Shown: piece by piece, positions 43,141 to 51,504 of the stretch
Numbering within the stretch: position 1 is the first letter of the stretch
Layout: each line of letters begins with the position of its first letter
Assembly (NCBI RefSeq): GCF_039535235.1
Contig: NZ_BAAAWU010000001.1
Span: forward strand, 1,798,001-1,862,000
DNA: 64,000 nt
Origin: Streptomyces roseoviridis
Lineage (GTDB): Bacteria > Actinomycetota > Actinomycetes > Streptomycetales > Streptomycetaceae
Direction of reading: 5' to 3'
The notes under the pieces: generated by a model
Told to the model about the DNA's origin: nothing
What the model saw: the letters and a program-made list of their open reading frames with translations, nothing else
Database searches by the model: none
Program-made: the position numbers and the translations under genes

Positions 43141-44676
43141 TCAGTGGCTCCCGCAGGCCGGCGCGTCGGCGACCGGCAGCGGCTCCGGGACGCCGATCTT
43201 CGGCAGCCCGAGCATCACGCCGGCCGGCTTCGCGGCCGCCGCGGCGGTGCGCTTCTCCCAGGCGTCGCCCGCGCGGGTGCGGCGCACCGAGGTGGTCGGG
43301 CCCTCGGCGAGCAGGTGGTGCGGGGCGGCGTAGGTGATCTCGACGGTCACCACGTCACCGGGCCGGACGTCCTCGTCGGGCTTGGTGAAGTGGACGAGCC
43401 GGTTGTCGGGGGCGCGGCCGGACAGGCGGTGGGTCTCGCCGTCCTTGCGGCCCTCGCCCTCGGCGACCATGACCTCCAGGGTGCGGCCGACCTGCTTCCT
43501 GTTCTCCTCCCAGGAGATCTCCTCCTGGAGGGCGACGAGACGCTCGTAGCGCGCCTGCACGACCTCCTTGGGGACCTGGCCCTCCATGGTGGCCGCCGGG
43601 GTGCCGGGGCGCTTGGAGTACTGGAAGGTGAAGGCGTTCGCGAAGCGGGCCTCGCGCACCACGTGCATGGTCTGCTCGAAGTCCTCCTCGGTCTCGCCGG
43701 GGAAGCCCACGATGATGTCGGTGGAGATGGCGGCGTGCGGGATGGCGGCGCGCACCTTTTCGATGATCCCGAGGAAACGCTCCTGCCGGTACGAGCGGCG
43801 CATCGCCTTCAGGACCGTGTCCGAACCGGACTGGAGCGGCATGTGCAGCTGCGGCATCACGTTCGGCGTCTCGGCCATCGCGGCGATGACGTCGTCGGTG
43901 AAGTCGCGCGGGTGCGGGGAGGTGAAGCGGACCCGCTCCAGGCCCTCGATCTCGCCGCAGGCGCGCAGCAGCTTGCTGAACGCCTCGCGGTCGCCGAGGT
44001 CGGAGCCGTAGGCGTTGACGTTCTGGCCGAGCAGGGTGATCTCGGAGACGCCCTCGGCGACCAGCGCCTCGATCTCGGCGAGGATGTCGCCGGGGCGGCG
44101 GTCCTCCTCCTTGCCGCGCAGCGCCGGGACGATGCAGAAGGTGCAGGTGTTGTTGCAGCCGACGGAGATGGAGACCCACGCGGCGTACGCGGACTCGCGG
44201 CGGGTCGGCAGCGTCGACGGGAAGGCCTCGAGGGACTCCGCGATCTCGACCTGCGCCTCCTCCTGGACGCGGGCGCGCTCCAGCAGGACCGGCAGCTTGC
44301 CGATGTTGTGCGTGCCGAAGACCACGTCGACCCAGGGGGCCTTCTTGACGATGGTGTCGCGGTCCTTCTGGGCCAGGCAGCCGCCGACGGCGATCTGCAT
44401 GCCCGGGCGGGCGGCCTTCTTCGGGGCGAGGTGGCCGAGGTTGCCGTACAGCTTGTTGTCGGCGTTCTCGCGGACCGCGCAGGTGTTGAAGACCACGACG
44501 TCGGCGTCGCCGTTGGAGCCCTCGGGGGCGCGGACGTAGCCGGCGTCCTCCAGGAGACCGGAGAGCCGCTCGGAGTCGTGGACGTTCATCTGACACCCGT
44601 AGGTGCGCACTTCGTAGGTTCGCGTCACGACGTCCTGCTCGGCCACGGCTCCGGTCCCGTCTTTGCTGCTGGTCAC
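43141..44676 (-). CDS. miaB: tRNA-2-methylthio-N6-dimethylallyladenosine synthase
   Basis: GTG 44676 gives 511 residues. MiaB is a radical-SAM methylthiotransferase acting on i6A37 after MiaA. The N-terminal domain has the first cluster Cys residues ([21 protein letters not shown] and GGCLAQKD). The radical-SAM cluster is [11 protein letters not shown] (about 165-175). [13 protein letters not shown] and the C-terminal TRAM domain (LEVMVAEGE...[14 protein letters not shown]) complete it. The tail of about 45 residues is a Streptomyces extension. Confidence 0.96.
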   Translation of the reverse strand: MTSSKDGTGAVAEQDVVTRTYEVRTYGCQMNVHDSERLSGLLEDAGYVRAPEGSNGDADVVVFNTCAVRENADNKLYGNLGHLAPKKAARPGMQIAVGGCLAQKDRDTIVKKAPWVDVVFGTHNIGKLPVLLERARVQEEAQVEIAESLEAFPSTLPTRRESAYAAWVSISVGCNNTCTFCIVPALRGKEEDRRPGDILAEIEALVAEGVSEITLLGQNVNAYGSDLGDREAFSKLLRACGEIEGLERVRFTSPHPRDFTDDVIAAMAETPNVMPQLHMPLQSGSDTVLKAMRRSYRQERFLGIIEKVRAAIPHAAISTDIIVGFPGETEEDFEQTMHVVREARFANAFTFQYSKRPGTPAATMEGQVPKEVVQARYERLVALQEEISWEENRKQVGRTLEVMVAEGEGRKDGETHRLSGRAPDNRLVHFTKPDEDVRPGDVVTVEITYAAPHHLLAEGPTTSVRRTRAGDAWEKRTAAAAAKPAGVMLGLPKIGVPEPLPVADAPACGSH

Positions 44677-44694
44677 CAGACAAGGGTAAGGGGG

Positions 44695-45411
44695 TCACGG
44701 GGCTGCCCGGCCACCTCCGCCCGTCACCGGTCCACCTCGGGGCCGGCCGCCGCTCGCCTCCAGGACCGCCGTGAGCTGGGCGGCGAGGGTGCCGGCCTCC
44801 GGGCGCAGGGCGCCCGCGAAGGCCGCGGAGCCGACGGTGAAGGCGTCCGCGCCGACCTCGGCGAGGGCCCGGATCTCGGCCGGGGTGCTCAGCGAACCGG
44901 CGACGACGAGCCGGCCCGCGGTGGCGGCGCGGGCGGCGCGGACCAGGTCGAGCGGGTCGGCGTCGGTGGCGCGGTGGGCGAGCAGGTCGACGCCCGCGCA
45001 CCCGGCGGCCTCGGCACGGCGGCAGTCGTCGGCGATACGGGCCGGGGTGCCGGCCAGCCGGGTCGGATGGCCCGTCGGCTCGCCCGCGAAGGGCAGGTAG
45101 CGGATGCCGGTGCCGTCGAGCAGGGCGAGGGTCTCCTCGATCCGGGTGCCGCCGAGCAGCCAGTCCACACCGAGGTCGACGGCCGTCCGTACGGAGTCGA
45201 GCACTTCGGCGCGGCCGGTGGAGACGACCTCCAGGTGACTGGTGGCGCCGAGCGCCCTGATCTGTTCGTGGAGCCGGCGCAGGGTCGCGGTGTCGACGCC
45301 GACGTCCTTGAAGCCGATGTGGGTGATGCCCAGCTCGCGGACGGAGTCGAGGACGTGGAGGCAGTCGGTGACGGTCCGGTCGTCGCGGGTGAGCATGAAG
45401 ATGAAGTCCAC
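44695..45411 (-). CDS. TIM-barrel-like protein of the four-carbon acid sugar operon
   Basis: GTG 45411 follows GAGGGGAACC and gives 238 residues. The sequence has repeating beta/alpha pairs: FIFMLTRDDRTV, ITHIGFKDVGVD, HLEVVSTGRAEVLDSV, VDWLLGGTRIEET, GVDLLAHRATDAD, RLVVAGSLSTPAEIRALAEVG (split) and AFTVGSAAFAG, the last two like a standard phosphate-binding end of a TIM barrel. I do not recognise a named family. It starts 10 bp after the pdxA2-type gene, so it belongs to the same operon and may act on the ketose or aldehyde product of that enzyme. This is inference from context. Confidence 0.8.
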   Translation of the reverse strand: MDFIFMLTRDDRTVTDCLHVLDSVRELGITHIGFKDVGVDTATLRRLHEQIRALGATSHLEVVSTGRAEVLDSVRTAVDLGVDWLLGGTRIEETLALLDGTGIRYLPFAGEPTGHPTRLAGTPARIADDCRRAEAAGCAGVDLLAHRATDADPLDLVRAARAATAGRLVVAGSLSTPAEIRALAEVGADAFTVGSAAFAGALRPEAGTLAAQLTAVLEASGGRPRGGPVTGGGGRAAP

Positions 45412-45421
45412 GGGGTTCCCC

Positions 45422-46468
45422 TCAAGGGTGTCGCGGGGCCAGCTCGTCGGCGTGGCGCAGGGCGGTGAGCAGGCTCGTGTGGTCGGCGGTGCCGGTTCCG
45501 GCGAGGTCGAAGGCGGTGCCGTGGTCGACGCTGGTGCGGACGAACGGCAGGCCGAGGGTGATGTTGACCCCGTGCTCCAGGCCCAGGTACTTGACCGGGA
45601 TGAGCCCCTGGTCGTGGTACTGGGCGACGACGGCGTCGAACTCTCCCGCCCGGGCCCGCATGAAGACGGTGTCGGCGGGCCAGGGACCGCTCGCGTCGAT
45701 GCCCTCGGCGCGGGCGGCGCGCACGGCGGGGGCGATGACGTCGAGGTCCTCGCGGCCGAACAGGCCGTTCTCGCCGGCGTGCGGATTGAGGGCCGCGACG
45801 GCGATCCGGGGCCGGGAGGGCGACGAGGGCCGCAGCGCGCGGTGGGTGAGCCGGATGACGTCGAGTTCCCGCTCGGCGGTGAGCGCGTCGATCGCGCTGC
45901 GCAGCGACTGGTGGACGGTGACGAGGACGGTCCGCAGCTGGTCGTTGGCCATCATCATCGCGTAGCTGCGGGTGCCGGAGAGCTCGGCCAGGATCTCGGT
46001 GTGGCCGGGGTGGGGCACGCCGGCGAGGTGCAGGGCCTCCTTGTTGACGGGGGCGGTGGTGAGCGCGCGCACCCGGCCCTCGAGGGCGAGTTCGACGCCC
46101 TTGCGCACGTACGCGTAGGAGGCCGCGCCCGCCTCGGCGGCGACGGTGCCGAGGGCGAGGCCGGAGGCGGGCAGGGCGGGGCCTTCGGCGAGGACGTCCA
46201 GGACTCCGGGGGTGCGGCCCGCGTCCTCGACGCGCGGGGTGCCGCCGGTGCCTCCCGCGGTGCCGGGGACGGTCGCGGCCCCGGGCGCGGCCGGCAGGGC
46301 GCGCACGCGGAGGCGGGCGCCGGTGGTGCGGCAGGCGCGTTCGAGGGTGCCGGGGTCGCCGATGACGACGACGGGGACGCGGCGGCGCGGGTCGGCGCAC
46401 GCCTTGACGGTGATCTCGGGGCCGATGCCGTGGGGGTCGCCCATGGTGACGGCGACGGGGCGGGTCAC
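45422..46468 (-). CDS. PdxA2-type 4-phospho-D-threonate/erythronate dehydrogenase
   Basis: GTG 46468 overlaps the stop of the upstream kinase gene by 4 bp (GTGA), a translational coupling that fixes the start. The 348-residue protein has the PdxA signature: VTMGDPHGIGPEITVKA (about 7-23), TTAPVNKEALHLAGV, PHPGHTEILAEL (metal-binding His), VAALNPHAGENGLFGRE and VAQYHDQGLIPVKYLG (second and third metal His), plus NITLGLPFVRTSVDHGTAFD. PdxA2 enzymes paired with DtnK-type kinases oxidise and decarboxylate 4-phospho-D-threonate or -erythronate to dihydroxyacetone phosphate. A true PdxA for pyridoxal phosphate synthesis is not expected because Streptomyces use the PdxST route. Confidence 0.9.
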   Translation of the reverse strand: MTRPVAVTMGDPHGIGPEITVKACADPRRRVPVVVIGDPGTLERACRTTGARLRVRALPAAPGAATVPGTAGGTGGTPRVEDAGRTPGVLDVLAEGPALPASGLALGTVAAEAGAASYAYVRKGVELALEGRVRALTTAPVNKEALHLAGVPHPGHTEILAELSGTRSYAMMMANDQLRTVLVTVHQSLRSAIDALTAERELDVIRLTHRALRPSSPSRPRIAVAALNPHAGENGLFGREDLDVIAPAVRAARAEGIDASGPWPADTVFMRARAGEFDAVVAQYHDQGLIPVKYLGLEHGVNITLGLPFVRTSVDHGTAFDLAGTGTADHTSLLTALRHADELAPRHP

Positions 46469-47727
46469 CGGGCGCCACCCGCGGTCAGGAGGGCGTGGAG
46501 GCGGACGAGGGTGCCGTCGTCGCCGAAGCCCCCGGCCTTGACCAGAACGGGAAGCCGGGGTGCGCCGGGGCCGTGCAGGGTGCCGCGGGCGATGCCGGGC
46601 TCGGGCTCGTCGTACAGCTCGATGCCGGTGCCGCCGAGCGCGCCCAGGACGGCGGCGGCGGTCTCCCCGCCGGTGAGGACGAGTCCGTCGGCGCGGCCGC
46701 TCTCCGTCCGCCGCCGCGTCTCCTCGGCGAGCCGGCGGACGAGCGCGGCCGGCCCGGCGGGGTCGGCGGGGTCGGCGGCCCGTTCCTCGGGGGTGTGGAG
46801 GACGGCGAGGGGTTCGCCGGTGAACCGCGCGCGCAGGGCGGCGAGCTGGCGGCGGCTCGTGGGGTTGGCGCTGCCGACGACGATCAGCGGGCTGCGCACG
46901 GCGGGGAGCGCGGGAAGGGCGTCGGCCGGACGCCGTGCGTGGCGGCGGGCCAGGGCGTCGGCGAGTCCCGGTGAACCGACCCACAGGACGTCCTGGGGGC
47001 GGGGGACGGCGGCGACGACGGCGTCCAGGTCGGCGTCGTCGGCCGCCGAGCAGACGAGGATCCCCCCGGCGTCGACCAGCCGCGACAGCTCCGCGAGCCG
47101 TTCCCGTACGGGGTCGGGGCGGGGCTCAGGGCCGGGATCGCGGCCGGGGTCCGGGCCGGGACCGGACGCGCACGCGGTGACGGGCTCAGGGCCCGGGTCG
47201 GGACTGGACGCGGGCTCGGGCTCGGGCTCGGACGGGGCGGCGACATCGAGGACGACGGCCTCCGGCAGCAGGCGGGCGAGGTCGGCCGAGCGGACCGGGT
47301 GGGCCGGGTCGCGGGCGAACTCGCTCGCGTCGACCCGTACGCCCCGGACGTACTGGACGCCCCGGACCGTCGTACGGCCCTCGGAGGGGAAGGCGGGGGC
47401 GAGGATCACCGTGCGGCGGCCGGATCCGGCGAGCGCGGCGCGCACTTCGGCCGCCACATGGCCGCGGAGGGTCGAGTCGACGGTCTTGACCAGGAGGTCC
47501 GCGCCGGCGTACGCGGCGGCCGCCTCGCGGCACCGGGCGGCGGCGTCCGCCTCGCCCAGCAGCCGGGTGCCGAGGTCGACGGCGGTGACGCCGGACTCGA
47601 TGCCGGGAGCGGCGGCCTCGGGGGCGAAGAGGACGCGTGCGCGGTGGCCGTGCCGACGGAAGGGAGCGGCGCCGTCGGCGGCGCTGGTCAGGTCGTCGGC
47701 GAGGACGACGACGGTGGAGGGCGGCAT
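46465..47727 (-). CDS. Four-carbon acid sugar kinase (DtnK/DenK, DUF1537 family)
   Basis: ATG 47727 follows AAAGGGG and gives 420 residues. The N-terminal domain has VLADDLTSAADGAAPF (about 8-23) and LLVKTVDSTLRGHVAAEV (about 79-96). The C-terminal nucleotide domain has PLIVVGSANPTSRRQL (about 280), GLVLTGGETAAAVLGAL (about 355) and VLVKAGGFGDDGTLVRL. The family phosphorylates D-threonate or D-erythronate at the 4-position. A low-complexity insert of about 40 residues (EPEPEPASSPDPGPEP and PDPGRDPGPEPRPDP; 47105-47245) interrupts the middle and is unusual. First gene of the operon, divergent from the LysR gene. Confidence 0.9.
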   Translation of the reverse strand: MPPSTVVVLADDLTSAADGAAPFRRHGHRARVLFAPEAAAPGIESGVTAVDLGTRLLGEADAAARCREAAAAYAGADLLVKTVDSTLRGHVAAEVRAALAGSGRRTVILAPAFPSEGRTTVRGVQYVRGVRVDASEFARDPAHPVRSADLARLLPEAVVLDVAAPSEPEPEPASSPDPGPEPVTACASGPGPDPGRDPGPEPRPDPVRERLAELSRLVDAGGILVCSAADDADLDAVVAAVPRPQDVLWVGSPGLADALARRHARRPADALPALPAVRSPLIVVGSANPTSRRQLAALRARFTGEPLAVLHTPEERAADPADPAGPAALVRRLAEETRRRTESGRADGLVLTGGETAAAVLGALGGTGIELYDEPEPGIARGTLHGPGAPRLPVLVKAGGFGDDGTLVRLHALLTAGGAR

Positions 47728-47875
47728 GCTGGACGGCCCCTTTCTCGGGGAAGGAGGCGGAACGGGGTGGGTGACGGTGCGGGCCGCGCCTGACGGCCGT
47801 GGGCCGTCGGTGCGTGACGGGATCAACCCTCGCCCCTCGCGAACGCGCAGGACAAGCGATTCCTTCTCACCCCTC

Positions 47876-47894
47876 CTGTGAGCAGGCCTCACAG
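47876..47894. promoter_or_regulatory. T-N11-A palindrome, candidate LysR operator
   Basis: CTGTGAG (47876-47882), spacer CAGGC, CTCACAG (47888-47894) form a perfect 7-bp inverted repeat that contains the LysR-type T-N11-A pattern. It sits 13 bp before the LysR start codon, in the 180-bp divergent promoter facing the kinase operon. That is where autoregulating LysR proteins usually bind. Confidence 0.65.
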
Positions 47895-47907
47895 CTAGAT
47901 TCCCCTC

Positions 47908-48901
47908 ATGACCAGGCCCTCCCTGCCGCCCCTCTCCACCCTCCTGCCCTTCGAGGCCGCCGTGCGCCACGCGAGCATGACCGGTGCCGCCCGGGAGCTC
48001 CACGTCACGCACGGCGCCGTCAGCCGCCAGGTGCAGAACCTGGAGAAGGCGCTCGGGACGACCCTCTTCGAACGCGGCGCGCGCTCCCTGCGGCCCACCC
48101 CCCCAGGCCCGGCGGCTCGCCGCGGCCGTCCGGGAGGCGCTGGACCTGATCGAGGCGGCCGCGGCCGAGGTCTCGGGCCGGGGTCCGGGCGGCCCGCTGG
48201 CCCTCTCCTGCGAGCCGACGCTCCTGATGCGGTGGCTCATCCCGCGCCTCCCCGACCTCGCGGCACGGCACCCCGGCCTCACCGTGCACCTGTCGGCGGG
48301 CGGCGGCCCGCCGGACTTCGCTCGGGACACGGTGGACGTGGCCCTGCGCCGGGACGACTTCCCGGTGCCCGAGGGGGTGAGCCGGGTGCCGCTCTTCGAG
48401 GAGTGGATCGGCCCGGTCTGCCGCCCCGAGCTGGCCGAGCGGCTGGCGACCGGCGGCTTCGAGGGCGTCACCCTGCTGCACACCGGCACCCGGCCGACCG
48501 CCTGGGACGACTGGCGGCGCCTGAGCGGGCGCACCACGGGCGCCGCCGGCACGCCGCAGCAGACCTTCGAGCACTTCTATCTGGCGCTGCAGGCGGCCGT
48601 CGCGGGCGTGGGCGTCGCCGTCGGGCCGTACGCGCTGGTCCGGGACGATCTCGTACGGGGGCAGCTGGCCGCCCCGTACGGGTTCGTGGCGGACGGGACC
48701 GGCTACGGACTGCTCAGCCCGCGCCCGCCGGAGCGGGACGCTCGGATCGTGACGCTGCTGGGCTGGCTGCGGCAGCAGGCGGCTTCCCTGACCCCGCCGC
48801 CGTCACCGCCGTCACCGACGCCGCCGTCACCATCGACGCGGACGCCGCCGTCACCATCGACGCCGACGCCGCCTCCACCGGCATCGCCACCAGCCGCCTG
48901 A
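47908..48901 (+). pseudogene. LysR-family regulator with one-base frameshift in a C7 tract
   Basis: From ATG 47908 the frame encodes a typical LysR winged helix-turn-helix: LLPFEAAVRHASMTGAARELHVTHGAVSRQVQNLEKALGT (in pieces) and FERGARSLRPT. It then meets seven C residues at 48098-48104. With six Cs the reading would continue as PQARRLAAAVREALDLI, which is present in the next frame and runs on through a full effector domain (LSCEPTLLMRWLIPRLPDL, FARDTVDVALRRDD, VGVAVGPYALVRDDLV) to 48901. So one extra C breaks a GcvA-like LysR gene of about 330 codons. It may be a sequencing error, a phase-variable tract or a real loss. The C-terminal 40 codons are a Pro/Ser/Thr repeat tail. It is divergent from the DtnK-type operon and is its likely regulator. 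Confidence 0.85.
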
Positions 48902-49000
48902 GGCCGCCACCACGGTGTACGTCACCACCGTGAGCACCGACACCGGCCGCCCGCCCGTCCGCCCTGGCCAGGACGCCCGGCGAGCTGGCAGGATCGCGCC

Positions 49001-49999
49001 ATGCCCGCCGCACTCTCCCGCACCGCCCGCCGCCGCGTCCTTCAGGTCTCGGCAGCGCTCCTGGCGCTGGCCGGAGTCCTGGTGTGGTGGCTGGTTCCGA
49101 TCGGTGCGAAGGAGCCCAGCGGGCACATCACCTTCAGCACCGGCGTGCCCACGGGCGTCTACCAGCGGTACGGGAAGCTGCTCCAGCAGGCCCTGGCCCG
49201 TGATCTCCCGGACGTCTCGATAACGCTGAAGGACAGCGAGGGCTCCCAGCAGAACCTGGCCAGGCTCGCCTCGGGCGAGGCCGACTTCACGGTGGCGACG
49301 GCGGACGCCGTGGCCCAGTACCAGCGGGACCGCAAGCCCGGCTTCGAGCGGTTGCGCGGCTGCGCGCGGCTCTACGACGACTACGTCCAGCTGGTCGTGC
49401 CCAAGGGATCGACCGTGCAGTCGGTGGCCGATCTGCGCGGGCGGCGCGTCGGCGTCGGACAGGACGGCTCGGGCGTGCGGCTGATCGCCGACCGGGTCCT
49501 CGCGGCGGCGGGGCTGACCCCGGACGTCGACATCGTCCCGGTCTCGGCCGGCATCGACACGATGCCGGGCCTGTTGGAGCGGCACCGGCTGGACGCCTTC
49601 TTCTGGTCGGGCGGCCTGCCCACCGACGCCGTCCAGGAGCTGTCCGTGCGGTTGCCGATCCGGCTGGTGGCCCTCGACGAGACGCTGGTCCAGAGCCTGC
49701 ACGACGTGGGCGATTCCACCCGCCACTACCGCTCGGCGACCATCCCGGCCGACGCCTACAGCCGGGCCCAGGACGGCAACGCGGTGGACACCCTGGCGGT
49801 GGCGAACATCCTGGTCACCACGGAGGCCGCCGACCCGGACCTGGTGGAGGGCTTCACCCGTACGGTGATCGGCAGCCGTGACCGGATCGGCAGCCAGGTC
49901 CACCCGGCCCAGCTGGTGGACCTGAGGACCGCGATCTACACCGATCCGCTGCCGCTGCACGAGGGCGCCCGGCGCTACTACCGCTCCGTGAAGCCCTGA
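49001..49999 (+). CDS. TAXI-family TRAP transporter solute-binding protein
   Basis: ATG 49001 follows AGGATC and gives 332 residues. An N-terminal hydrophobic segment (VLQVSAALLALAGVLVWWLVP, about 13-33) anchors or exports it. The periplasmic-binding domain is of the TAXI type: ITFSTGVPTGVYQRYGKLLQQ (split), SQQNLARLASGEADFTVATADAV, LVVPKGSTVQSVADLRGRRVGVG (split), SGVRLIADRVLAAAGL and the C-terminal PLHEGARRYY. TAXI proteins bind organic or amino acids such as glutamate. No TRAP membrane subunit (DctQM-like) is nearby. It converges on the sensor kinase gene with a 22-bp 3' overlap, so it may serve as a sensor accessory. Confidence 0.9.
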   Translation: MPAALSRTARRRVLQVSAALLALAGVLVWWLVPIGAKEPSGHITFSTGVPTGVYQRYGKLLQQALARDLPDVSITLKDSEGSQQNLARLASGEADFTVATADAVAQYQRDRKPGFERLRGCARLYDDYVQLVVPKGSTVQSVADLRGRRVGVGQDGSGVRLIADRVLAAAGLTPDVDIVPVSAGIDTMPGLLERHRLDAFFWSGGLPTDAVQELSVRLPIRLVALDETLVQSLHDVGDSTRHYRSATIPADAYSRAQDGNAVDTLAVANILVTTEAADPDLVEGFTRTVIGSRDRIGSQVHPAQLVDLRTAIYTDPLPLHEGARRYYRSVKP

Positions 50000-51486
50000 G
50001 TGCGGTCCGCCCGCCCCTGGCCCTCGTCCGAGCGCCCCCCGCGCGCCCCCTCCCCGGCCGCGGCGATCCGCAGACCGCCCCCCGAGGCCGAGCGCGGGTC
50101 GTCCCGCGGCACGCTGACGGTCACCTTGAGGCCGTGCGGCTCGTTGCGGGCGAACGCCAGGGTGCCGCCGCCCGCCGCCAGGAGGACCCGCGCGATGGAC
50201 AGGCCGAGGCCCGATCCCTTGATGTTCTGGTGCCGGTTGGACCGCCAGAAGCGGTCGCCGACCCGTTCCAGTTCCTCGTCCGTGAGGCCGGGGCCGTGGT
50301 CGGCGACCTCGACGGCGACGGTCCGGCCGCCGGGACTGAGGAAGACCCGTACGGAGACGTCCTCGCCCGCCGGGGTGAACTTCAAGGCGTTGTCGATCAC
50401 CGCGTCGAGCGCGCTGGACAGCGCCACCGGGTCCGTCCAGGCGGTGACGGCGGTGGTGTCGGCGACGATCGCCACGTCCTTGTCGTCGGCGACCGCCCGC
50501 CAGGACCCCACGCGCTCGGCGGTGAGCGCGCCGATGTCGGTCAGCCGCAGGTCCGCGGTGGTGTGCTCGGCGAGCGCGAGGCCGAGCAGGTCGTCGAGGA
50601 CCTGGGCGAGCCGCTTGCCCTCGGTGCGGACGGAGGCGATCTCCTCGTTGCCCTCGGGGAGTTCGAGGGCGAGCAGTTCGATCCGCAGCAGCAGCGCGGC
50701 GAGCGGGTTGCGCAGCTGGTGGGAGGCGTCGGCGACGAAGGCCCGCTGCTGTTCGAGGACGTCCTCGACGTTGTCGGCCATCTCGTTGAACGAGCGGGCG
50801 AGGCGGCGCAGTTCGGGTGGTCCGCCGGCCGCGGCGACGCGGGACTTCATGCGGCCGGTGGCGATGTCGTGGGTGACGGCGTCCAGGACCCGCACGGGCC
50901 GCAGCACCCAGCCGGTGAGCCGGAAGGCGGCGCCGACCGCGAGCAGCATGGCGGCGGCCTCGCCGGCGAAGATCAGCAGCCAGTCGCGCAGGATGCGGGA
51001 GCGGAGCTGCCCGGTGGGCGAGTCGGTGACGACGACGGCGACGACGTCGCCGTCCCGGACGACCGGGGAGGCGATGGTGAGCCGGGCGTGCCCCTGCCAG
51101 GGCCAGACCTGCGGCGGGTCGTGGCTGCGGCGCCCGAGCAGGGCCTCGTTGAAGGCGCGCCGGCCCTCCCCCTCGTACGGGACGACCCAGTCCTCGGGGG
51201 CGGCGGCCATGGCCTGGTTGTCGCGGAAGAAGATGCCTGCGCGGATGCCGTAGACGTCGTGGTAGCTGGCGAGCTCGCCGCTGAGGGTGAAGCGCCGTTC
51301 GTCGGGGCCGAAGCTGCTCTCCTCGACGAACTGGGCGAGGGCGGCGAAGCGGGCGGCGTCGTCGAGCCGGTCGACGACCACCCGCTGCTGCTCGGAGGCG
51401 GCGGTGCTGGCGGCCAGGGGGAAGCCGAGGGCGAGCAGCACGCCCGCCATCAGGACGATCAGGAGCGGGAGGAGTCGGGTGCGCAC
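49978..51486 (-). CDS. Membrane sensor histidine kinase
   Basis: The 502-residue kinase starts from ATG/GTG at 51486. Two membrane helices (LLPLLIVLMAGVLLALGFPLA, about 5-25, and WLLIFAGEAAAMLLAVGAAF, about 170-190) flank an extracytoplasmic sensor domain of about 140 residues. A HAMP region (VLRPVRVLDAVTHDIATG), the H-box DASHQLRNPLAALLLRIE (phospho-acceptor His near residue 252) and the ATPase boxes DNALKFTPAGEDV, DHGPGLTDEE and KGSGLGLSIARVLL follow. It is 18 bp downstream of the response regulator. Its stop codon lies inside the convergent TAXI gene. Signal unknown; the TAXI protein is an obvious candidate partner. Confidence 0.94.
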   Translation of the reverse strand: MRTRLLPLLIVLMAGVLLALGFPLAASTAASEQQRVVVDRLDDAARFAALAQFVEESSFGPDERRFTLSGELASYHDVYGIRAGIFFRDNQAMAAAPEDWVVPYEGEGRRAFNEALLGRRSHDPPQVWPWQGHARLTIASPVVRDGDVVAVVVTDSPTGQLRSRILRDWLLIFAGEAAAMLLAVGAAFRLTGWVLRPVRVLDAVTHDIATGRMKSRVAAAGGPPELRRLARSFNEMADNVEDVLEQQRAFVADASHQLRNPLAALLLRIELLALELPEGNEEIASVRTEGKRLAQVLDDLLGLALAEHTTADLRLTDIGALTAERVGSWRAVADDKDVAIVADTTAVTAWTDPVALSSALDAVIDNALKFTPAGEDVSVRVFLSPGGRTVAVEVADHGPGLTDEELERVGDRFWRSNRHQNIKGSGLGLSIARVLLAAGGGTLAFARNEPHGLKVTVSVPRDDPRSASGGGLRIAAAGEGARGGRSDEGQGRADRTQGFTER

Positions 51487-51504
51487 GGGCGGGCGGACCT
51501 GCCG

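Noticed and set aside
45422..46468. PdxA for vitamin B6 synthesis
   Set aside because: Context with a DUF1537 kinase points to sugar-acid catabolism, and Streptomyces make PLP by the PdxST route.
42229..47881. Long rightward frames over miaB and the sugar-acid operon
   Set aside because: Antisense shadows created by GC bias; the leftward genes carry complete domain motifs.
47908..48933. LysR region as two separate genes
   Set aside because: The second frame has no ribosome site or start and continues the first exactly at the C7 tract, so one frameshifted gene is the simpler reading.
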